The position numbers were made by a program, and so were the translations under genes. Under the pieces are notes generated by a model that was given only the letters and a program-made list of their open reading frames with translations, was not told where the DNA came from and searched no databases. This document shows positions 1-9,429 of a stretch of DNA of 64,000 bases, in pieces. Positions within the stretch are counted from its first letter, which is position 1; every line of letters begins with the position of its first letter. The stretch is from contig NZ_ASXP01000001.1 in assembly GCF_000445445.1 (NCBI RefSeq), positions 914,501 through 978,500 of the forward strand, read 5' to 3'. Source of the DNA: Sporomusa ovata DSM 2662. Its GTDB lineage: Bacteria; Bacillota; Negativicutes; Sporomusales; Sporomusaceae.

Positions 1-231
1 ACCATCAAGCATGCTTTGCTTGATGGATTTTCTGATCATACGGCAACCGGCCTTCTCTGTAGTAGCAACCTCTATGCCATCCGGGCCGGCGCTAAGGCCG
101 ACATGAGAAAGCAATTTACCTTGCTGGCCAGCGGCGGAAATAGCCTGCTTGGCATAAGCGGCGGCCTGCTCCCGCTTAATACTGTCATCATCTACAGTTA
201 CTCTTACATTGCCGATAATAAGCTTATACAT
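1..231 (-). CDS. Hypothetical protein, N-terminal 77 residues (partial)
   Basis: Reading the minus strand, an ATG (complement of 229-231) lies 6 bases after a strong AAGGAGGTG ribosome binding site. It opens a frame that stays open to the left edge of the window. The visible 77 residues start MYKLIIGNVRVTVDDD and include a mixed Ala/Gln/Lys stretch, with no recognisable motif, signal peptide or membrane segment. It is divergent from the leuS leader. I do not recognise the family. The overlapping plus-strand frame at 16-306 lacks a ribosome binding site and is taken as a shadow. Confidence 0.6.
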   Translation of the reverse strand, partial: MYKLIIGNVRVTVDDDSIKREQAAAYAKQAISAAGQQGKLLSHVGLSAGPDGIEVATTEKAGCRMIRKSIKQSMLDG

Positions 232-302
232 GACGCACCTCCTTATGAACTATTGTATGACTATTTATTTGAGATAGAACAGTTTTTGAGACGCAGGCTA
301 AG

Positions 303-331
303 TTGACTTTTACAATTTGTTGCTATATAAT
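303..331 (+). promoter_or_regulatory. Sigma-A-type promoter of the leuS leader
   Basis: TTGACT (303-308) and TATAAT (326-331) are separated by exactly 17 bases, a near-consensus housekeeping promoter. Transcription would begin near 338, just before the T-box leader, which is where a leuS promoter is expected. Confidence 0.75.
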
Positions 332-337
332 GGAACA

Positions 338-562
338 TACAAATCTGAAGAGGCAGAATAGTATGCTTATAGCCAGTTCAGAAAGTTGGCGGATGTTGCG
401 AGCCAATCTGGGTGATAGCTGAACTCGCTGCGGAGGAGTGGCTGTGAAGGATTAGCAGTCGCCGTAAGCCTGCGTTATAGGCAAAGAGTGGATGACATTT
501 GTCATCAAACAGGGTGGTACCGCGAGAATCTCGTCCCTGGCGTTAGCCACGGGACTTTTTTA
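338..562 (+). promoter_or_regulatory. T-box riboswitch, leucine-type, upstream of leuS
   Basis: The leader carries the conserved T-box core AGGGTGGTACCGCG at 511-524, followed by a Rho-independent terminator. An upstream stem contains a GAACTC specifier-like bulge in which CTC (424-426) would be the leucine specifier codon. T-box leaders sense uncharged tRNA: the acceptor end pairs with the TGGT part of the core and stabilises the antiterminator. Position directly ahead of leucyl-tRNA synthetase and the leucine specifier agree with each other. Confidence 0.9.
533..562 (+). terminator. Conditional terminator of the T-box leader
   Basis: GTCCC (533-537) pairs with GGGAC (551-555), and TGGC pairs with GCCA inside it. 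A run of six T follows. Its 5' arm follows the T-box core, so terminator and antiterminator are alternative folds. Confidence 0.85.
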
Positions 563-659
563 TACCCTACGGGTATAAACGCAATATTGGCTTTCGCGCT
601 CGTCAATGGTTTGGCGTAAGCCGTGTTTCTTTTACTATTTGTCCGAGGGGGATTACTCG

Positions 660-3140
660 ATGAATGAAAAATACACGCCGAATGAGATTGAGACTAAATG
701 GCAAAAACTCTGGGGCGAAAACGATGCTTTCAGCACAACTATTAACCGCCAGCGACCAGAATACTATGTCCTGGAAATGTTTCCTTATCCGTCGGGAAAT
801 TTACACATGGGCCATGTACGTAATTATTCTATCGGCGATGTTATTGCCAGATTTAAAGTAATGCAAGGTTATAATGTGTTGCACCCCATGGGCTGGGATG
901 CTTTTGGCATGCCTGCCGAAAACGCTGCCATCAAGAATGGCATTCATCCTTCGTCCTGGACATGGGATAATATTGCTAATATGCGTCGGCAACAGCAAGA
1001 ACTGGGCTTATCTTATGAATGGGACCGTGAGGTGGCAACCTGTCATCCTAAGTATTATCACTGGACGCAATGGCTGTTTTTACTATTTTTTGAACGCGGT
1101 TTGGCATACAAAAAGAAAGCTGCTGTGAACTGGTGCAATGACTGTAATACCGTACTGGCTAACGAGCAGGTAGTTGATGGCCGCTGTTGGCGTTGTGACT
1201 CGGTTGTTGTAAAAAAAGACCTTGAACAATGGTTTCTAAAAATAACAGATTATGCGGATCGGCTTTTAGATGATTTGAATGAGTTAAAAGGTTGGCCTGA
1301 CCGGGTCAAAACCATGCAGGAAAACTGGATTGGCCGTAGTGAAGGTGCACAGTTCAGCTTTGCCATACCTGAGATTGATGATAAGATTTCTGTATATACT
1401 ACCCGTCACGACACCGTATTTGGTGTTAGCTATATTGTTTTGGCACCAGAACATTCACTGGTGGACAAACTTATTGCAGGCAAACCGGAAGAGGCTGCGG
1501 TAAGAGAGTTTATAGCACGCGTTCGTAATCAAAGTGATATTGCCCGCACCTCCAATGAAACAGAAAAAGAAGGTATCTTTACCGGTGCTTACGCCATTCA
1601 TCCGTTTACTGGCGAACAAGTGCCTATTTGGATTGCTAATTATGTATTGGTAGAATATGGTACAGGTGCAGTTATGGGTGTGCCGGCTCATGATCAACGT
1701 GACTGGGACTTTGCCGGTAAGTATGGATTACCTAAAAAAGTGGTAATTCGGCCTGTTGATAAAGAACTTACGATTGATGATATGACCGAAGCTTATGATG
1801 GTCAGGGGACGATGGTTAATTCCGGGGAGTTTAGCGGTCTGGACAATGAAACAGGTAAGGTGAAGATTGCCCAGTGGTTTGAGAACCAAGGAATTGGCAA
1901 ACGCCGTATTAATTACCGCTTGCGTGACTGGCTTATTTCCCGTCAACGTTATTGGGGGGCACCGATTCCTATTATTTATTGTCCGGATTGTGGCACAGTA
2001 CCTGTGCCGAAAGAGCAACTTCCGGTTCTTTTGCCTGAAAATATCGACTTTGCCAGCGGTTCAGTATCGCCACTGGCAAAAGCAGAGGATTTTATCAATT
2101 GCACATGTCCTAAGTGTGGCGGCAAAGCGCGGCGGGAAACCGACACTATGGATACCTTTATTTGTTCGTCCTGGTACTATTTCCGTTATACCAGTCCGCA
2201 TAGTGCAGATGAGCCGTTCGATCCTGACAAAGCCAACTATTGGATGCCTGTTGACCAATATATCGGCGGTATTGAGCATGCTATTTTACATCTTTTGTAT
2301 TCGAGATTCTTTACCAAGGTGTTAAAAGATGCTGGTTTGGTTAATGTCAATGAGCCATTCAAAAACCTGTTGACTCAGGGAATGGTCATCAAAGACGGAT
2401 CAAAAATGTCCAAATCTAAAGGTAATGTAGTTTCACCTGAAGAAATTATTGGTAAATACGGTGCTGATACGGCCCGGTTATTTATCTTATTTGCTGCACC
2501 GCCCGAGCGTGATCTGGAATGGAGCGATCAAGGTGTAGAAGGTGCCTACCGTTTCTTAGGCCGGCTGTGGCGGATTATTGAGCATTATGTGCCACTAATT
2601 AAAGCAGAAACAGTAAGCGACGAACCTAACGAACTAACCAAACCTGAAAAGGAATTGCGCCGTATTCTGCATATAACGATTAAACGCGTTACGGAAGACA
2701 TTGGTCAACGTTTCAATTTCAATACAGCCATCAGTGCCATTATGGAATTAGTTAATGCCATGTATGCACTTAAAGAGCAGAACGTAATACCAAGTGCAGC
2801 TTTGGCACGGGAAGTGGTAGCTGGCCTGCTGAAGATGCTGGCACCATTTGCACCGCATATTGCGGAAGAACTATGGCAAGAGACTATTGCTGAAGGTAGT
2901 GTTCATAAACAGACATGGCCGGTTTTTGATGCCTCTGCCCTGGAAGTGGAGGAAGTCGAGATCGTTCTTCAGATTAATGGTAAAGTTCGGGATAAGGTTA
3001 TTGTTCCCGTGGGCCGAACTTCCCAGGAACTTGAAAAGATAGCTCTTAAGCAGCAAAAGGTTCAGGAACTTATTGCGGGAAAAACAGTAATCAAAGTAAT
3101 ATCAGTGCCGCAGAAGCTGGTTAATATTGTTGTCAAATAG
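660..3140 (+). CDS. leuS: Leucyl-tRNA synthetase
   Basis: Class I aminoacyl-tRNA synthetase that charges tRNA-Leu in the cytoplasm. The 826-residue product has the HMGH signature near residue 50 and the KMSKS loop (SKMSKSKGN) near residue 582. The editing insertion with the T-rich YTTRHDT segment lies between them, and Cys pairs (CNDC/CWRC and CPDC/CPKC) look like zinc-binding elements. A longer open frame begins at 606, but the ATG at 660 follows a GAGGGG ribosome binding site by 9 bases and gives the usual N-terminus MNEKYTPNEIE, so it is preferred. The T-box leader just upstream supports the identity and the regulation. Nothing looks broken. Confidence 0.98.
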   Translation: MNEKYTPNEIETKWQKLWGENDAFSTTINRQRPEYYVLEMFPYPSGNLHMGHVRNYSIGDVIARFKVMQGYNVLHPMGWDAFGMPAENAAIKNGIHPSSWTWDNIANMRRQQQELGLSYEWDREVATCHPKYYHWTQWLFLLFFERGLAYKKKAAVNWCNDCNTVLANEQVVDGRCWRCDSVVVKKDLEQWFLKITDYADRLLDDLNELKGWPDRVKTMQENWIGRSEGAQFSFAIPEIDDKISVYTTRHDTVFGVSYIVLAPEHSLVDKLIAGKPEEAAVREFIARVRNQSDIARTSNETEKEGIFTGAYAIHPFTGEQVPIWIANYVLVEYGTGAVMGVPAHDQRDWDFAGKYGLPKKVVIRPVDKELTIDDMTEAYDGQGTMVNSGEFSGLDNETGKVKIAQWFENQGIGKRRINYRLRDWLISRQRYWGAPIPIIYCPDCGTVPVPKEQLPVLLPENIDFASGSVSPLAKAEDFINCTCPKCGGKARRETDTMDTFICSSWYYFRYTSPHSADEPFDPDKANYWMPVDQYIGGIEHAILHLLYSRFFTKVLKDAGLVNVNEPFKNLLTQGMVIKDGSKMSKSKGNVVSPEEIIGKYGADTARLFILFAAPPERDLEWSDQGVEGAYRFLGRLWRIIEHYVPLIKAETVSDEPNELTKPEKELRRILHITIKRVTEDIGQRFNFNTAISAIMELVNAMYALKEQNVIPSAALAREVVAGLLKMLAPFAPHIAEELWQETIAEGSVHKQTWPVFDASALEVEEVEIVLQINGKVRDKVIVPVGRTSQELEKIALKQQKVQELIAGKTVIKVISVPQKLVNIVVK

Positions 3141-3176
3141 GGATAATAAAGTTAATTAATACAAGGGGTGATAAGT

Positions 3177-3494
3177 ATGCTTTCCATCACAAACGTAACA
3201 GAGTTCAATGAGGCAGTACTTAAGTCCGACAAACCTGCTCTGGTTGATTTTTGGGCACCCTGGTGTGGTCCCTGCAAGATGGTAGCACCAGAAGTGGAGG
3301 CGATAGCCAAAAACTTCGATGGCCGGGCAGTGGTAGCAAAGGTTAATGTTGATGAACAGCAGGATCTGGCTAGCCAGTACAATGTTATGAGTATTCCTAC
3401 ATTGATAGTTTTCAGGGCTGGCAGTGAAGTTGGCCGGATTACCGGCTATCGTCCACAAAAGGACATTGCAGCTATATTAGAAAAGGCACTATAA
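3177..3494 (+). CDS. trxA: Thioredoxin
   Basis: Small 105-residue thiol-disulphide oxidoreductase with the classical WCGPC active site at about residues 28-32 and the cis-proline segment SIPT near residue 73. The length is typical of cytoplasmic thioredoxins and there is no signal peptide. The ATG at 3177 follows AAGGGG (3163-3168) at good spacing; an in-frame GTG three codons earlier overlaps that site and is less likely. The gene lies 36 bases after leuS on the same strand and ends in a strong terminator, so co-transcription with leuS is possible. Confidence 0.95.
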   Translation: MLSITNVTEFNEAVLKSDKPALVDFWAPWCGPCKMVAPEVEAIAKNFDGRAVVAKVNVDEQQDLASQYNVMSIPTLIVFRAGSEVGRITGYRPQKDIAAILEKAL

Positions 3495-3500
3495 AATAAA

Positions 3501-3526
3501 ACTCCCGGTAACATCCGGGAGTTTTA
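3501..3526 (+). terminator. Rho-independent terminator after trxA
   Basis: An 8-bp perfect stem, ACTCCCGG (3501-3508) with CCGGGAGT (3515-3522), a 6-base loop, then T-rich sequence. Confidence 0.85.
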
Positions 3527-3601
3527 TTTGCGTGTAACTTGTATTTACCTGGAAAATTTGTCATAATTAAAACAATATGAAGAAAAGGGGCGTGAAATTA
3601 G

Positions 3602-5167
3602 ATGTTTGCTAGAAAGTTAACTGTATTTATTGCTATCATATGTATTAGTCTACTATGTTTTTTACCATCAGTTTTGGCAGCAGGAGAACCAAGTGAAAAC
3701 GTAGTTATCAATATTCTTACAGTAAATGATTTCCATGGTGCATTGTCTGAGAGTGGCAAGAATCCAGGTATGGCAAAACTTGCTGCTTTTTTGAAGGCGG
3801 AGGTGGCTAAGAATCCCACAGGAACTATTATTGTCAGTGCGGGTGATATGTTTCAGGGAACGCCTGAATCCAATATGCTCTATGGCAAACCGGTAGTTGA
3901 AGCAATGAATGAGATTGGATTTTCGGCGATGGCTATTGGTAACCATGAATTTGATTGGGGTACCCAGGTGTTAAGGAAACGGATTGCACAATCAAGTTTT
4001 CCCTATCTGGCAGCCAATATTATTGATAAAGCAACTGATCAGGTTGTGAGTTTTGTCAAACCATATACAATCGTTGAGAAAAACGGGTTAAAAATTGCCA
4101 TAATCGGTCTGGCAACCCCGGAAACAGCGTATAAGACCAGCCCTAAGTACATTAAAAACTATATTTTTGCTGATCCGGCCCAAACAGTAACCCAGCATAT
4201 TCCTGAGTTAAAACAACAAGGAGCCGATATAATTATTGTATTGTCGCATTTGGGCAGTGAAGTTGATCCGTTAACCGGGCAAATTATAGGAGAAGCAGCT
4301 GATTTGGCGCATGCAGTCACTGCTATTGATGCCATTATCTCGGGGCATACTCATCAGAAAGTGTCTGGTGCAGTGAATTCAGTACCAATCGTTCAGGCGG
4401 CTTATAATGGACGGGCCGTAGGCAATCTTAGCTTAACCTTTTCTAAAATGGACAGGAAAGTAGTAGCTGCAGAGAGCAATATCACTGAAGTAGCAGCTGC
4501 CAATTTGGTTGCTGACCCAGAGGTAAAAGCAATTGTGGATAAGGTACAGGAAGAGGTAGCGCCGATGAAAAACAAGGTACTGGGCCATACTGTTTATGAA
4601 TTGAAGCATGAAAAATACTCTCATTCTGTTTTAGGGCAGTGGGTAACAGATAGCATGCGCCAGAAAGTTAAAGCAGATATTGCTTTTGAGAATGGCGGGG
4701 GTCTGAGGGCTAGTATCCCGGCTGGCGCAATCACGTTAGGCACGCTGTATCAAGTAGTACCATTTGATAATACGTTGGTTACGGTAGAGCTAACCGGTAA
4801 ACAGATCCTGGAGGTTCTTGAACATGGTATCGATAATCAACAAATCGGTATGGTGCAGTTTTCCGGTCTTAAGGTGGAGTATGATAAGTTATTACCTGCC
4901 GGTAAGAGAATAACCAAAGTAACCTTAACCGATGGCAGTAAGCTCATTCTTACTAAGATATATAAGGTTGCAACAAATGATTTTCTGGCGCAAGGCGGTG
5001 ATGGCTTTACTATGTTTAGCCAGGGAAAACATCTGATTGACACCCAGCTTCCACTTCGGGATTGCTTGATAGAGGCTGTAATGAAGACGAAAGTCATTAA
5101 TGCTACTGTTGATAAACGTTTTATCGAAATTATGCCAGTAAACACTGTACATCGAGCTGCTGCTTAA
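3602..5167 (+). CDS. Exported 5'-nucleotidase / 2',3'-cyclic phosphodiesterase family protein (UshA/YfkN type)
   Basis: 521 residues with an N-terminal signal peptide (Lys-Arg start, hydrophobic core, cleavage near the LAAGE segment at about residue 28). It acts outside the inner membrane. The calcineurin-like metallophosphatase domain shows its metal-binding motifs in order: VNDFHG, SAGDMF, GNHEFDWG, LSHLGSE and GHTHQ. The C-terminal 5'-nucleotidase domain follows, with NGGGLRAS and FDNTLV. The family hydrolyses nucleotides to nucleosides and phosphate; the exact substrate cannot be read from the sequence. The gene has its own ribosome binding site (AAAAGGGGCGTG) and lies alone between the trxA terminator and the radical SAM gene. 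Confidence 0.9.
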   Translation: MFARKLTVFIAIICISLLCFLPSVLAAGEPSENVVINILTVNDFHGALSESGKNPGMAKLAAFLKAEVAKNPTGTIIVSAGDMFQGTPESNMLYGKPVVEAMNEIGFSAMAIGNHEFDWGTQVLRKRIAQSSFPYLAANIIDKATDQVVSFVKPYTIVEKNGLKIAIIGLATPETAYKTSPKYIKNYIFADPAQTVTQHIPELKQQGADIIIVLSHLGSEVDPLTGQIIGEAADLAHAVTAIDAIISGHTHQKVSGAVNSVPIVQAAYNGRAVGNLSLTFSKMDRKVVAAESNITEVAAANLVADPEVKAIVDKVQEEVAPMKNKVLGHTVYELKHEKYSHSVLGQWVTDSMRQKVKADIAFENGGGLRASIPAGAITLGTLYQVVPFDNTLVTVELTGKQILEVLEHGIDNQQIGMVQFSGLKVEYDKLLPAGKRITKVTLTDGSKLILTKIYKVATNDFLAQGGDGFTMFSQGKHLIDTQLPLRDCLIEAVMKTKVINATVDKRFIEIMPVNTVHRAAA

Positions 5168-5267
5168 TGCCAGGAAAGTTTCAAAGGTGAGCAGGGAAGA
5201 TGTTGAAAAGTGTCGAATTTATTGCTTGGCATAATACGTAAGATTACTGATTACAAGGAGTAATGGA

Positions 5268-6260
5268 ATGATAATCTCATGGAATACTACCCAGCAGTGC
5301 AATATTAACTGTGTACATTGTTATCGCGATGCCGGTGCCAAACGTACTGATGAGTTAAGTACCGCCGAAGGAAAAAAACTGCTTAGTGAGATCGCTAAAG
5401 CCGGTTTCAAGATTATGATATTAAGCGGCGGTGAGCCGATGCTTCGCTCTGATATTTATGAACTCATCACTTATGCTGTTTCCGTTGGCCTGCGTCCTGT
5501 TCTTGGTACGAATGGCATTTTGTTTACTGGCGATGTACCTGCCAAACTCAAAGCGGCCGGCTTGATGTGCGCCGGTATTAGCGTGGATAGTTGTGATGCT
5601 GAGCGCCATGATACCTTTAGGGGCGTGAAAGGCGCCTGGCAGCAAACTATGGCTGGCATCAAAGCATGCCGGGAAGCTGGCTTGCCGTTTCAAATTCATA
5701 CAACAGTTACTAATTGGAATGAACAGGAAGTGACTGATATTACTGATTTGGCAGTTGAATTGGGCGCTGTTGCTCATCACGTTTTTTTCCTGGTGCCTGC
5801 CGGACGGGGAAAAGACATTGAAGAAACGACACTAAAAACCAATCAGTATGAAGCCGTATTGAACCGCATTCTGGATAAACAGGCTACTACTGCTATTGAG
5901 ATAAAACCTACCTGTGCTCCCCAGTTCATGCGGATTGCCAAAGAAAGAGGCGTACCGATGAGGTATACCCGCGGCTGTCTGGCAGGAACAGCCTATTGCG
6001 TAATATTACCCAATGGGGATGTTCAGCCTTGCCCGTATCTGCCACTGAAAGTCGGCAATGTACGTGAGACAGCGTTTGACACTATTTGGCAAACCAGCCA
6101 GGTATTTAACGAGCTTCGCAACGGGCCGCTTAAAGGCGGCTGTGGTTCCTGTGGGTTTGGTAACTTATGTGGTGGCTGCCGTGCCAGAGCCTACTTTTAC
6201 TCAGATGGGGATTATCTTGCGGAAGAACCCTGGTGTAGTCGGGGAATTAGAGAAAAGTAA
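5268..6260 (+). CDS. Radical SAM/SPASM protein, NirJ2/AhbD-like
   Basis: 330 residues. The N-terminus carries CNINCVHC, the CxxxCxxC motif that binds the SAM-cleaving 4Fe-4S cluster, and a GGEP SAM-binding motif follows near residue 51. The C-terminus is a SPASM-type domain rich in Cys (GCLAG, CPYLPL, CGSCGFGNLCGGC, WCSRG) that would hold auxiliary clusters. The MIISWNTT start and the overall layout resemble the NirJ2/AhbD group, radical SAM enzymes linked to alternative haem or haem d1 synthesis. That assignment comes from memory of the family, not from a search. Other tetrapyrrole genes are not visible nearby. A GGAG ribosome binding site precedes the ATG, and the hydrogenase operon begins 104 bases downstream. 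Confidence 0.75.
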   Translation: MIISWNTTQQCNINCVHCYRDAGAKRTDELSTAEGKKLLSEIAKAGFKIMILSGGEPMLRSDIYELITYAVSVGLRPVLGTNGILFTGDVPAKLKAAGLMCAGISVDSCDAERHDTFRGVKGAWQQTMAGIKACREAGLPFQIHTTVTNWNEQEVTDITDLAVELGAVAHHVFFLVPAGRGKDIEETTLKTNQYEAVLNRILDKQATTAIEIKPTCAPQFMRIAKERGVPMRYTRGCLAGTAYCVILPNGDVQPCPYLPLKVGNVRETAFDTIWQTSQVFNELRNGPLKGGCGSCGFGNLCGGCRARAYFYSDGDYLAEEPWCSRGIREK

Positions 6261-6364
6261 CAAAAACTGTAATTATTCTGATAAGTTAAAAGGAAACTGA
6301 GAAAAAAAGTAGAATAGCAAAATAAGGATTAGTAAGTAGTATTATTTTTTAAAGGGGGGCGACT

Positions 6365-7495
6365 ATGGAAAAGCGGGATACTCTTTGGAAATTATTTCAG
6401 AAGAAGAATATCAGCAGGCGTGACTTTCTAAAAACATGTGTGGCCTTGACTAGCATGATGGGGTTATCCACTGAACTACTACCGCAAGTCATAGAGGCTG
6501 CTGAGAAAAAACCATTACCGCCGGTGATTTGGCTTCATGGGCATGAATGTACAGGGTGTGATGAATCTTTTATCAGGTCTCAGTCACCATTGGCCTCAGA
6601 CCTGGTACTTAATATGATTGCTCTTGAATATATGGACGTACTGGCAGCTACTGCCGGCGAGCAGTTAGAGCAGCATTTAGAAGAAACTATGCAAAAATAT
6701 TCCGGTCAGTATCTGCTGATATTTGAAGGGGCTGTTCCGGAAGCAGAAAATGGTATATATTGCATGGTGGGCGGTAAGCCCATTATTGAGACACTGAAAC
6801 ATGTAGCTAAAGGTGCTGCCGCCATTATTGAAAATGGTTCCTGTGCTGCCTGGGGTGGTATTCAGGCCGCTAGGCCCAATCCCACTAAATCGGTATCTGT
6901 TAGTGAAGTGATCAGCGGCAAACCCATTATCAAAGTGCCTGGTTGTCCGCCAATTCCGGAAGTACTGACAGGCACAATTATGCATTATGTTTTATTTGGT
7001 CAGTTACCCCCTGTTGATAGTCAGGGACGGCCCAAACAATTCTTTGGCAACCGGATTCATGATACCTGTTACCGGCGTCCTTTCTTTGATTCCGGCATGT
7101 TTGTGGAGAAGTTTGATGATATGGCAAGTAAAGCCGGGTGGTGTTTGTATAAGGTAGGCTGCCGGGGGCCGGAAGCCTACAATTCCTGTGGTAATATGCG
7201 GTGGTGGAATGGCATGAGCTATCCAATCCAATCGGGTGCCCCTTGTGTAGCCTGTGCTGCCAATAACTTCTGGGATAATGATCCTTTCTACGAGCGGCTG
7301 CCCAATATTCCAATGCCTAATACTATTGTCAATGCTGACAAAGTTGGGGCTGTTTTGGCTGGCGTGACTACCGCCGGTGTAGTGACTCATGGCATAGCAT
7401 CCTATGTCCAACACAAAATGCACGAATCTAAAGCTGAGAAAGAATTAGAAAACACTGATCAACATAAGCCGGAGTGCGGCCAGGATAATGAATAG
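6365..7495 (+). CDS. hyaA: NiFe hydrogenase small subunit, Tat-exported
   Basis: 376-residue electron-transferring subunit of a group 1-type membrane-bound uptake hydrogenase. The N-terminus has a twin-arginine signal (SRRDFLK, residues about 17-23) followed by a hydrophobic stretch. The FeS ligands follow: HECTGCDES (proximal cluster), GSCAAWGG, PGCPP, and the C-terminal HDTCYRR, GWCLYKVGC and CVACA segments for the medial and distal clusters. A weakly hydrophobic segment near residues 318-338 may be the membrane anchor. It starts after a strong AAAGGGGGGCG site and is 22 bases ahead of the large subunit. The Tat signal places the enzyme on the outer face of the inner membrane. Confidence 0.95.
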   Translation: MEKRDTLWKLFQKKNISRRDFLKTCVALTSMMGLSTELLPQVIEAAEKKPLPPVIWLHGHECTGCDESFIRSQSPLASDLVLNMIALEYMDVLAATAGEQLEQHLEETMQKYSGQYLLIFEGAVPEAENGIYCMVGGKPIIETLKHVAKGAAAIIENGSCAAWGGIQAARPNPTKSVSVSEVISGKPIIKVPGCPPIPEVLTGTIMHYVLFGQLPPVDSQGRPKQFFGNRIHDTCYRRPFFDSGMFVEKFDDMASKAGWCLYKVGCRGPEAYNSCGNMRWWNGMSYPIQSGAPCVACAANNFWDNDPFYERLPNIPMPNTIVNADKVGAVLAGVTTAGVVTHGIASYVQHKMHESKAEKELENTDQHKPECGQDNE

Positions 7496-7517
7496 CGGAT
7501 GAGGAGGAACGGCTTAG

Positions 7518-9410
7518 ATGAAACATATCGTTGTTGACCCAATAAACCGGATTGAAGGTCATCTGCGGGTAGAAATCAAAGTAGATGAAGCTACCGGCAA
7601 AGTCGAGGATGCGCTATCCAGCGGTACTGCGTGGCGGGGGATTGAATTGGTCTTGAAGGGCCGCGATCCAAGGGATGCCTGGCTGTTTGCCCAACGGATT
7701 TGCGGCGTATGCACAACCGTACATGCTTTAGGTTGTTTGCGGGCGGTTGAAGATGCATTAGGCATAGAAATCCCCAAAAACGCTAACTATATTCGTAATA
7801 TAATTGCTGCTTCCCAAATGGTTCATGATCATATTGTGCACTTTTATCATTTGCATGCGTTAGACTGGGTAAGCCCGGTTGCGGCGCTCAAAGCCGATCC
7901 AGCGGCTGCCGCAGTTCTCCAAAATACGGTGCTGGAAAAATACAGTCTTAAATTTGAGGGCCCTGTTAGTTTTGCCACTAATGCCTATCCTAAGGATTTC
8001 CCCAAAGCGACTACCGCTTATTTTAGAGAAATTCAAAATAAGATAAAGGCCATTGTCGAGAGTGGACAACTTGGCATTTTTGCGGGTCATTACTGGGATC
8101 ATCCTGATTACAATGTATTGCCGCCAGAAGCACATCTTATGGCAGTGTCTCATTATTTAAACATGCTTGACCGTCAGCGGGAGTTAGTTTACTCGCATCT
8201 CGTTTTTGGCGGCAAAAACCCCCATCCTCACTATATTGTCGGGGGGATGCCTTGCTCTATCTCCCTGAATGATATGAATGCACCAGTCAATACTGAGCGC
8301 TTAGCACTTGTGGATACCTCAGTTAATTTGGGTATAGATCTGGTAAACAATTTTTATATTCCTGATCTATTGGTAATTGGCGATTTATTTGTTAAGGCAG
8401 GTTATGTAGATGGTGGTGGCTTGGCCGGGCAGCGGGTATTATCGTTTGGGGATTATCCGGAAGAAGGCTATAATGGTGTTGCTAACGGCGAGTATTTTAA
8501 AAATTTATTAGTCAATTCGAGCGGTGTTGTCGAAAACTTTAATCAAGGTGTGGCAAAAGCTTCGTTCTATCCGCTTGAGGGCAAAGATTTAACTGACCCG
8601 AATGTATTGGCTGAAGGGGTTGAACATTCCTGGTACAATTATCCTGAAGCCGGTAAGGATCTTCATCCTTGGAGCGGTGTTACCAACCCACAATTTACCG
8701 GTCCTAAGGAAGGAACTAAGACCAACTGGAAATATCTTGATGAAACTGGCAAGTATTCCTGGATAAAGACTCCTAAATGGAATGGTAAGATGGCGGAAGT
8801 TGGTCCGCTGGCTAAGTATATTGTTGTATATACTAAGGTTAAACAAGGTATTATTCAGCAGCCAACTTGGGCGGAAAAGCTTATGGTTGAGCAAGTTGAT
8901 GCTGTGTCCAAGCTTCTTAATGTACCACCGGAAACCTGGATGCTTACCACTGTGGGACGGACAGCTGTCCGCGGGCTGGATGCCCAACTGAGTGCCTATA
9001 TAAATAAATACTTCTTTGATAAACTGGTAAATAATATCAAAGCTGGTGATACCACAGTGGCTAATTCGGCTAAATGGGACCCGGTAACCTGGCCCAAGGA
9101 AGCGAAAGGTGTGGGGCTGCACGAAGCACCACGCGGCGGTCTTAGTCATTGGGTTACAATTAAAAATGGAAAAATTGACAACTATCAGGCTATTGTTCCT
9201 TCTACCTGGAATGCTTGTCCCCGGGACGGCAAGGCCGGATATGGTGCGTATGAAGCCAGCATGATTGAAACCAAAGTAAAGATTGCTGAAAAACCACTTG
9301 AAATACTACGGGTGCTGCATTCATTTGATCCATGCTTAGCCTGCGCGACCCATCTGTTTGATAAAGAGGGTAAGGAAATTACTGTCGTTCGCACAGACCC
9401 GTATTTATAG
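7518..9410 (+). CDS. hyaB: NiFe hydrogenase large subunit
   Basis: 630-residue catalytic subunit that oxidises H2 at the NiFe centre. The L1 motif RICGVCTTVHALG lies near residues 60-72 and supplies two Ni ligands. The L2 motif DPCLACATH near the C-terminus supplies the other two; both are Cys, so this is not a selenoenzyme. An extension of about 18 residues after the final His is the part expected to be removed by the maturation protease encoded two genes downstream. The protein has no export signal and would travel with the Tat-bearing small subunit. A GAGGAGG ribosome binding site precedes the ATG. Confidence 0.97.
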   Translation: MKHIVVDPINRIEGHLRVEIKVDEATGKVEDALSSGTAWRGIELVLKGRDPRDAWLFAQRICGVCTTVHALGCLRAVEDALGIEIPKNANYIRNIIAASQMVHDHIVHFYHLHALDWVSPVAALKADPAAAAVLQNTVLEKYSLKFEGPVSFATNAYPKDFPKATTAYFREIQNKIKAIVESGQLGIFAGHYWDHPDYNVLPPEAHLMAVSHYLNMLDRQRELVYSHLVFGGKNPHPHYIVGGMPCSISLNDMNAPVNTERLALVDTSVNLGIDLVNNFYIPDLLVIGDLFVKAGYVDGGGLAGQRVLSFGDYPEEGYNGVANGEYFKNLLVNSSGVVENFNQGVAKASFYPLEGKDLTDPNVLAEGVEHSWYNYPEAGKDLHPWSGVTNPQFTGPKEGTKTNWKYLDETGKYSWIKTPKWNGKMAEVGPLAKYIVVYTKVKQGIIQQPTWAEKLMVEQVDAVSKLLNVPPETWMLTTVGRTAVRGLDAQLSAYINKYFFDKLVNNIKAGDTTVANSAKWDPVTWPKEAKGVGLHEAPRGGLSHWVTIKNGKIDNYQAIVPSTWNACPRDGKAGYGAYEASMIETKVKIAEKPLEILRVLHSFDPCLACATHLFDKEGKEITVVRTDPYL

Positions 9411-9429
9411 AAAAAGGAGGATACCGGTC

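Noticed and set aside
16..306. Plus-strand 96-codon open frame at the left edge
   Set aside because: It has no ribosome binding site and overlaps a minus-strand frame with a strong AAGGAGGTG site, and it runs into the leuS promoter.
9300..9410. Hydrogenase large subunit as a selenoprotein
   Set aside because: The L2 motif reads DPCLAC with ordinary Cys codons and no in-frame TGA.
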